Source of the DNA: an uncultured Oscillospiraceae bacterium
GTDB taxonomy: Bacteria; Bacillota; Clostridia; Oscillospirales; Oscillospiraceae
Reading direction: 5' to 3'
Assembly (NCBI GenBank): GCA_934660965.1
Contig: CAKUIM010000042.1
Span: forward strand, 1 to 9,605
Length of the DNA stretch: 9,605 bases
Below the pieces are notes generated by a model. The model worked only from the letters and a program-made list of their open reading frames with translations, did no database searches and had not been told where the DNA came from. The translations under genes were made by a program, and so were the position numbers. This document shows, piece after piece, positions 7,047 through 9,605 of the stretch. How positions within the stretch are numbered: position 1 is the stretch's first letter; each line of letters starts with the position of its first letter.

Positions 7047-7075
7047 AGTTTAATATGACCGCCCCACCCTGTCAA
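7047..7075 (-). promoter_or_regulatory. Promoter of the HAD phosphatase gene
   Basis: On the minus strand, a perfect TTGACA (7070-7075) is followed by 17 bases and TAAACT (7047-7052). The predicted start near 7040 gives a leader of about 19 bases ahead of the ATG. Confidence 0.75.
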
Positions 7076-7097
7076 GGCCCGTCAAAAGCCATAAATT

Positions 7098-7119
7098 ATC
7101 CTCCAAAATTTTGGAGGAT
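7098..7119. promoter_or_regulatory. Perfect 22-bp palindrome, candidate operator
   Basis: ATCCTCCAAAA is followed directly by its exact reverse complement. The 22 bases have no spacer and no mismatch. The centre lies about 68 bases upstream of the predicted start of the HAD gene, a normal activator position, and about 150 bases upstream of the hydrolase promoter. With no loop and no T-tract on either strand it is more like a protein-binding site than a terminator. Confidence 0.55.
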
Positions 7120-7228
7120 CATCCAATCGCACAACAAAATGTGTCTCGATGCCCCCTTTTTTACTAAAAACAACGAAATAGCCCCCTTCCGGCGTGCCAT
7201 GATACACAGTTTGTTCACTTTTTGGCGC

Positions 7229-7257
7229 TTGACGGGCCGCGAAAAAAAGTGTAAGAT
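7229..7257 (+). promoter_or_regulatory. Promoter of the M23 peptidase gene
   Basis: TTGACG (7229-7234), 17 bases, then TAAGAT (7252-7257). Transcription would begin near 7264, the first base of the WalR-like repeat, leaving a leader of about 105 bases. Confidence 0.7.
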
Positions 7258-7263
7258 ACACTT

Positions 7264-7280
7264 TGTAACTAATTTGTAAC
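7264..7280 (+). promoter_or_regulatory. WalR (YycF)-like operator
   Basis: TGTAAC-TAATT-TGTAAC matches the published WalR box TGTWAH-N5-TGTWAH at every specified position. The two copies are in fact identical over TTTGTAAC (7262-7269 and 7273-7280) with an 11-base period. The downstream gene is a wall endopeptidase, the classic class of WalKR target. The position overlaps the predicted transcription start, which would suit repression unless the true start lies further downstream. Another OmpR-family regulator with 11-base repeats is the alternative. Confidence 0.6.
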
Positions 7281-7315
7281 CTTTGACTCTTCTTTGTCAT
7301 TCTTTTGTTCCTTTC

Positions 7316-7367
7316 CTCCGCCTGCGGCGGAGCGCCCCATCAATCCCAATGAAAAGGAGCTCCTTTT
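7316..7367 (+). promoter_or_regulatory. Leader hairpin and palindromic ribosome binding site
   Basis: The leader holds a 7-bp hairpin, CTCCGCC-TGC-GGCGGAG (7316-7332). It is followed by the Shine-Dalgarno AAGGAG (7354-7359) set inside a perfect 16-base palindrome, AAAAGGAG/CTCCTTTT (7352-7367). In RNA the palindrome could fold on itself with an AGCU loop and cover the ribosome binding site. The ATG is at 7369, 9 bases after the Shine-Dalgarno. Confidence 0.45.
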
Positions 7368-7368
7368 T

Positions 7369-8805
7369 ATGGATGAGCTTTTGCGGCACAATCAAAACAT
7401 TCCCGCCCCCGGCCCCGACGCGGCCGCCGGCGCTGCCATGATCCGGCGCAGCCGATCCCTTTGGGAGCGGGCTCGCACTGCAGCCTCCCGCCACCCGGTG
7501 TCCCCGCTGCTGTACCTGACGGTACTGGCCCTGGCGGTGGGCATTTTCGTGTTCCGTGCCACCTATATCCGGGCCTACGCTGTGAGCGTGGACGGGGTGG
7601 AGGTGGGCCTGGTTGCCGACCTTGACTCCGTGGACGAGGCCGTGTCCCACATGGAAAGCCGCGTGGCCCGGGTGCTGGGCGCCGCCTACAGCTGCGACGC
7701 CGATGTCACCCTCACGCCGGTCTACTCCACTGAGGACGAGCTCACCGACACCCGGGAGATCGAGGACTACCTCTATGAAAGCGCCGGGGCCGTCATCGAG
7801 GCCACCGTCCTGTCCGTCAACGGCCAGGAGATCGGCCTTGCCGGCAGTGAGGCGGAGCTCCAGACCCTTCTCGACGAGATCGCCGCGCCCTACCTGACGG
7901 AAAATACCGTGAGCTACGGCTTTGTGGACGAGGTTACCCTGACCACCCGGGAGGTTGCCTCCGACACCCGGTTCGATTTGGAAGCCATCCGGGCCGCCCT
8001 GACGGTGAACACCGTGGAGGAGGCCTTCTATGAGGTCAAGAAGGGCGACACCTTCGTGGCCATCGCCAAGTCCCTGGGCATCACCATGGATGAGCTCGCC
8101 GCCCTCAACCCCGACGTCACCCCCGCCAAGCTGTGGATCGGCCAGGCGCTGACCATCCAGCAGTCTGTCCCCTTCCTGTCCGTGTACACCACCGACAACG
8201 AAACCTATGAGGAGGCCATCGACAGCCCCATCGTCTACACCGAGACCGACACCCTCTACGTGGGCACCACCCAGACCACCGAGCAGGGCGAGGACGGCCT
8301 GGCCCTTGTAAACGCCAATGTGACCTATATCAACGGCTACGAGACCGAGCGCGAGGTGGTCTCCTCCCAGACCCTCAAGGAGCCCACCGTCACCCAGAAG
8401 CTCAAGGGCACCAAGCCCAAGCCCAAGACCGCCTCCAAGGGCTACTTCATCTACCCCGTGTCCGGCTATACCATCACCTCCCGCTACGGCTACCGCGGCA
8501 AGGAGTTCCACACCGGCCTTGACCTGGCCGTCCCCTACGGCACCGCCGTGAAGGCTGCCGACGGCGGCCGCGTCACCTATGCCGGCACCAAGGGCAACTA
8601 CGGCAAGCTGGTCATCATCACCCACGACGACGGCACCCAGACCTACTACGCCCACAACTCCAAGCTGCTCGTCTCCGTGGGCGACCGGGTCTACCAGGGT
8701 CAGCAGATCGCCAAGGCCGGCTCCACCGGCCGCTCCACCGGCAACCACTGCCACTTCGAGATCCGCATCAACGGCAGCACGGTGAACCCCCAGAAATACC
8801 TTTAA
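7369..8805 (+). CDS. Membrane-anchored LysM-G5-M23 peptidoglycan endopeptidase
   Basis: This 478-residue protein acts outside the cell and should cut peptide cross-links in peptidoglycan. A basic cytosolic N-terminus (RRSRSLWERARTAASRH, about 25-42) precedes one membrane span at about 43-62, with no lipobox or clear signal-peptidase site, so it is probably anchored. An extracytoplasmic region of about 70-215 (starting AVSVDGVEVGLV) is followed by a LysM domain (about 220-263, YEVKKGDTFVAIAKSLGITM), which binds glycan. A G5-like domain covers about 266-348, and a KPKPK linker leads to the M23 domain (about 358-478). The M23 zinc ligands are H381 and D385 in HTGLD, and H462 in HCHFE; H429 in YYAH is the other conserved catalytic histidine. 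All are present, so it should be active. The start is the ATG after AAAAGGAG. A promoter, a WalR-like operator and a terminator of its own make it a single-gene unit. Confidence 0.94.
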   Translation: MDELLRHNQNIPAPGPDAAAGAAMIRRSRSLWERARTAASRHPVSPLLYLTVLALAVGIFVFRATYIRAYAVSVDGVEVGLVADLDSVDEAVSHMESRVARVLGAAYSCDADVTLTPVYSTEDELTDTREIEDYLYESAGAVIEATVLSVNGQEIGLAGSEAELQTLLDEIAAPYLTENTVSYGFVDEVTLTTREVASDTRFDLEAIRAALTVNTVEEAFYEVKKGDTFVAIAKSLGITMDELAALNPDVTPAKLWIGQALTIQQSVPFLSVYTTDNETYEEAIDSPIVYTETDTLYVGTTQTTEQGEDGLALVNANVTYINGYETEREVVSSQTLKEPTVTQKLKGTKPKPKTASKGYFIYPVSGYTITSRYGYRGKEFHTGLDLAVPYGTAVKAADGGRVTYAGTKGNYGKLVIITHDDGTQTYYAHNSKLLVSVGDRVYQGQQIAKAGSTGRSTGNHCHFEIRINGSTVNPQKYL

Positions 8806-8817
8806 TTGAATCCTCTG

Positions 8818-8848
8818 AAATGGCAGGTGCGGGGCACCTGCCATTTTT
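8818..8848 (+). terminator. Terminator of the M23 peptidase gene
   Basis: AAATGGCAGGTGC (8818-8830) and GCACCTGCCATTT (8834-8846) form a 13-bp perfect stem with a GGG loop, ending in a run of five T (8844-8848). It starts 12 bases after the stop codon. Confidence 0.95.
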
Positions 8849-8870
8849 CTGCTGGCTTTTCGACAAAATT

Positions 8871-8884
8871 CGAACAAATGTGCA
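8871..8884 (+). promoter_or_regulatory. LexA/DinR-like site 1 (degenerate)
   Basis: CGAACAAATGTGCA fits the left arm and the RNRY centre of the Gram-positive LexA consensus CGAAC-RNRY-GTTYG, then keeps only GT of the right arm. It lies just upstream of the -35 box of the small membrane-protein gene. It is weak alone and is listed because of its neighbours. Confidence 0.3.
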
Positions 8885-8892
8885 AATTCCTC

Positions 8893-8921
8893 TTGACAAA
8901 CTCGAACGGACGTATTATTCT
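8893..8921 (+). promoter_or_regulatory. Promoter of the small membrane-protein gene
   Basis: A perfect TTGACA (8893-8898), 17-base spacer and TATTCT (8916-8921) make the strongest promoter in the window. Transcription should start near 8928, giving a leader of about 99 bases. Such a strong promoter covered by candidate repressor sites suits a gene that is normally off and switched on rapidly. Confidence 0.85.
8903..8916 (+). promoter_or_regulatory. LexA/DinR-like site 2 (degenerate)
   Basis: CGAACGGACGTATT lies inside the promoter spacer and its last base is the first base of the -10. The left arm CGAAC and centre GGAC (RNRY) match the LexA consensus; the right arm keeps only GT. Confidence 0.3.
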
Positions 8922-8930
8922 GATTTCAAT

Positions 8931-8944
8931 AGAACCTTTGTTCT
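8931..8944 (+). promoter_or_regulatory. LexA/DinR-like site 3 (perfect GAAC-N4-GTTC)
   Basis: AGAAC-CTTT-GTTCT has fully complementary 5-base arms and the exact GAAC-N4-GTTC core of Gram-positive LexA operators; only the outermost C/G of CGAAC...GTTCG differ. It lies a few bases after the predicted transcription start, where a bound repressor would block initiation. This is the best of the four sites. Confidence 0.6.
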
Positions 8945-8947
8945 TTT

Positions 8948-8961
8948 CGAAAGAGCGTTTG
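8948..8961 (+). promoter_or_regulatory. LexA/DinR-like site 4 (one arm mismatch)
   Basis: CGAAA-GAGC-GTTTG differs from CGAAC-RNRY-GTTYG at one position (A for C in the left arm). It follows site 3 with a start-to-start distance of 17 bases. Confidence 0.4.
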
Positions 8962-8962
8962 A

Positions 8963-9013
8963 AAGTACGGTTTATCGTACTTGTTTTCTGATAGACTGAC
9001 AGCAGAAAACAAG
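8963..9013 (+). other. Two overlapping leader hairpins before the small gene
   Basis: The first hairpin is AAGTACG (8963-8969) with CGTACTT (8976-8982), a 7-bp stem. The second is CTTGTTTTCTG (8980-8990) with CAGAAAACAAG (9003-9013), an 11-bp perfect stem with a 12-base loop. They share bases 8980-8982, and the second ends in the first two bases of the Shine-Dalgarno AGGGAGGG (9012-9019). They compete slightly and could tune translation or mRNA stability. Confidence 0.5.
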
Positions 9014-9026
9014 GGAGGGCTTGCAT

Positions 9027-9398
9027 ATGGAGACCACTTACTATACTCTGACCAGTCGGGAGGTCATTATCTCCGGCGACGGTGTGGCCCAGGCCGCCGG
9101 CGGTGCGCCGGAGCGCCAGGTTGTGCTGCTGCGCACCGCGGCCAATACCGCCTCCGCCCCGGCGCGGGCAGACAACGTGATCGACCTTGCCGCGTGGAGG
9201 TCCGCCCGGGAAGAGGAGGCGCGGCTGGAGGAAGAATGGTACGGCGGGGTGGACGAGGCCCCGGCCCAGCCCGCCCCGGCCCAGCCCAGGCCCCGGCGCA
9301 GCCATCGGAGCGCCGTGCTGCTGGGCGGCGAGCTGCTGGCGACGCTGTCGGTGGTCGGCACCATGGCGGTGCTCATGGCCCGGATGCTTCTGGTGTAA
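9027..9398 (+). CDS. Small C-terminally anchored membrane protein, candidate SOS gene
   Basis: I do not recognise this 123-residue protein. It has an N-terminal part with strand-like segments (REVIISGDGV 11-20; RQVVLLRTA 30-38), the motif DNVIDLAAW (49-57), and a charged helix rich in Glu and Arg (58-72). An Ala/Pro linker (75-87) and a basic patch (PRPRRSHR, 87-94) come just before one hydrophobic segment to the end (about 96-123, containing E102). The basic patch predicts that the N-terminus stays in the cytosol with a tail anchor in the membrane. The ATG at 9027 follows AGGGAGGG by 7 bases; an in-frame TTG at 9021 is too close to it. Transcription is from a strong promoter with four LexA-like sites. 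SOS-induced division inhibitors such as YneA, SidA and ChiZ are also small membrane proteins, but this one lacks a LysM domain, so any shared role is inference. Confidence 0.85.
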   Translation: METTYYTLTSREVIISGDGVAQAAGGAPERQVVLLRTAANTASAPARADNVIDLAAWRSAREEEARLEEEWYGGVDEAPAQPAPAQPRPRRSHRSAVLLGGELLATLSVVGTMAVLMARMLLV

Positions 9399-9412
9399 CT
9401 ACAGTCCGGCAT

Positions 9413-9448
9413 GAAGCTCCGGCGCGGAAAATTCCGCGCCGGAGCTTC
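9413..9448 (+). terminator. Terminator of the small membrane-protein gene
   Basis: GAAGCTCCGGCGCGGAA (9413-9429) is perfectly complementary to TTCCGCGCCGGAGCTTC (9432-9448), a 17-base arm around a tight centre. It starts 14 bases after the stop. The tail TGCATTCTTT is only moderately T-rich. The symmetric stem can also serve a minus-strand gene arriving from the right. Confidence 0.88.
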
Positions 9449-9489
9449 TGCATTCTTTACACAAGTAAAACTTTCGCACACCTCTTTTC

Positions 9490-9545
9490 GGCTCCCTCTG
9501 ACGAGGGAGCTGCCGAGCGTCAGCGAGACTTCAGGGAGAGAGCCC
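9490..9545. repeat. Interspersed GGCTCCC...GGGAGC hairpin repeat, copy C
   Basis: GCTCCCTC-TGAC-GAGGGAGC (9491-9510) is an 8-bp hairpin, followed by TGCCGAGCGTCAGCGAGACT and TCAGGGAGAGAGCCC. It aligns along its length with copy A (2025-2070), with changes that preserve pairing of the first stem (CCCC/GGGG in A, CCCTC/GAGGG in C). Compensated changes of this kind suggest that structure is maintained. It lies downstream of the terminator in an apparently convergent gap. Confidence 0.8.
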
Positions 9546-9558
9546 TTAACCGGCAGCG

Positions 9559-9605
9559 TCACTTTTTCTCCCTGCGCTTCCTGTATCTAAATTTCCACTT
9601 TACAT
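9559..9605 (-). CDS. Possible C-terminal end of a minus-strand gene (partial)
   Basis: Reading leftward from the window edge, one frame gives VKWKFRYRKRREKK and then TGA (9559-9561). A dense basic tail like this is a plausible protein C-terminus, and the position after a terminator and a repeat would make it convergent with the small membrane-protein gene, as seen for repeat copies A and B. Only about 14 codons are visible, so this could equally be chance. Confidence 0.3.
   Translation of the reverse strand, partial: VKWKFRYRKRREKK

Noticed and set aside
7055..7300. Two short frames, one on each strand, in the HAD/M23 gap
   Set aside because: Both contain the same PPKFWRI peptide only because the 22-bp palindrome reads identically on both strands. 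They overlap promoters and lack ribosome binding sites.
7297..8877. A 526-codon open frame on the minus strand opposite the M23 peptidase
   Set aside because: It runs through the terminator and its translation is repetitive Gly/Val/Leu/His. The plus-strand gene has recognisable domains and signals.
8806..8991. A 61-codon frame just after the M23 stop
   Set aside because: It spans the terminator, promoter and operator region and has no ribosome binding site.
9021..9026. A TTG start adding two residues to the small membrane protein
   Set aside because: It would sit one base after the Shine-Dalgarno; the ATG at 9027 has 7-base spacing.

Overview
This 9.6 kb window is a GC-rich stretch of bacterial chromosome from a Gram-positive organism, most likely a Clostridia member of the Oscillospiraceae type (Flavonifractor/Oscillibacter-like). 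Several things point there: strong AGGAGG-type ribosome binding sites, a YerC/YecD TrpR-like regulator, PepF, a short type-3 prolyl-tRNA synthetase, a LysM-G5-M23 wall hydrolase, and the interspersed GGCTCCCTCTGACGAGGGAGC repeat that I recall as common in gut Oscillospiraceae genomes. Lineage is inference; no rRNA or other phylogenetic marker beyond proS is present.

Layout, left to right. (1) 30-1404, minus strand: a two-gene unit of a double zinc-ribbon protein of unknown function followed, one base after its stop, by a FatA/FatB-type acyl-ACP thioesterase. (2) 1405-1625: back-to-back divergent promoters. (3) 1626-1928, plus: the TrpR-like YerC/YecD regulator, with a strong terminator. (4) 2022-2100: a copy of the interspersed hairpin repeat, abutting the stop of (5) pepF (2101-3906, minus), which has its own consensus promoter. 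(6) 4033-4500, minus: an unrecognised 155-residue protein, divergent from (7) proS (4667-6109, plus), which has a clean promoter and terminator. (8) 6209-7021, minus: a Cof-type HAD phosphatase. (9) 7022-7368: an AT-richer intergenic region holding two divergent promoters, a perfect 22-bp palindrome and an exact WalR-type direct repeat. (10) 7369-8805, plus: a membrane-anchored LysM-G5-M23 peptidoglycan endopeptidase. (11) 8849-9026: a promoter region with a cluster of LexA/DinR-like sites, leading to (12) 9027-9398, a small C-terminally anchored membrane protein. (13) 9413-9605: terminator, another copy of the repeat, and what may be the last codons of a minus-strand gene.

Most genes are housekeeping and independently transcribed. 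Each recognisable promoter has a 17-bp spacer and a vegetative sigma-A appearance. The most interesting part is the right-hand third. A wall hydrolase there carries a WalKR-like operator. Next to it, an uncharacterised small membrane protein sits behind a promoter containing one perfect GAAC-N4-GTTC core and three degenerate DinR-like sites, which suggests an SOS-induced gene, possibly a division inhibitor analogous to (but not homologous with) YneA. That proposal is inference from operator sequence and protein architecture only. I found no CRISPR array, IS element, tRNA, rRNA or riboswitch.
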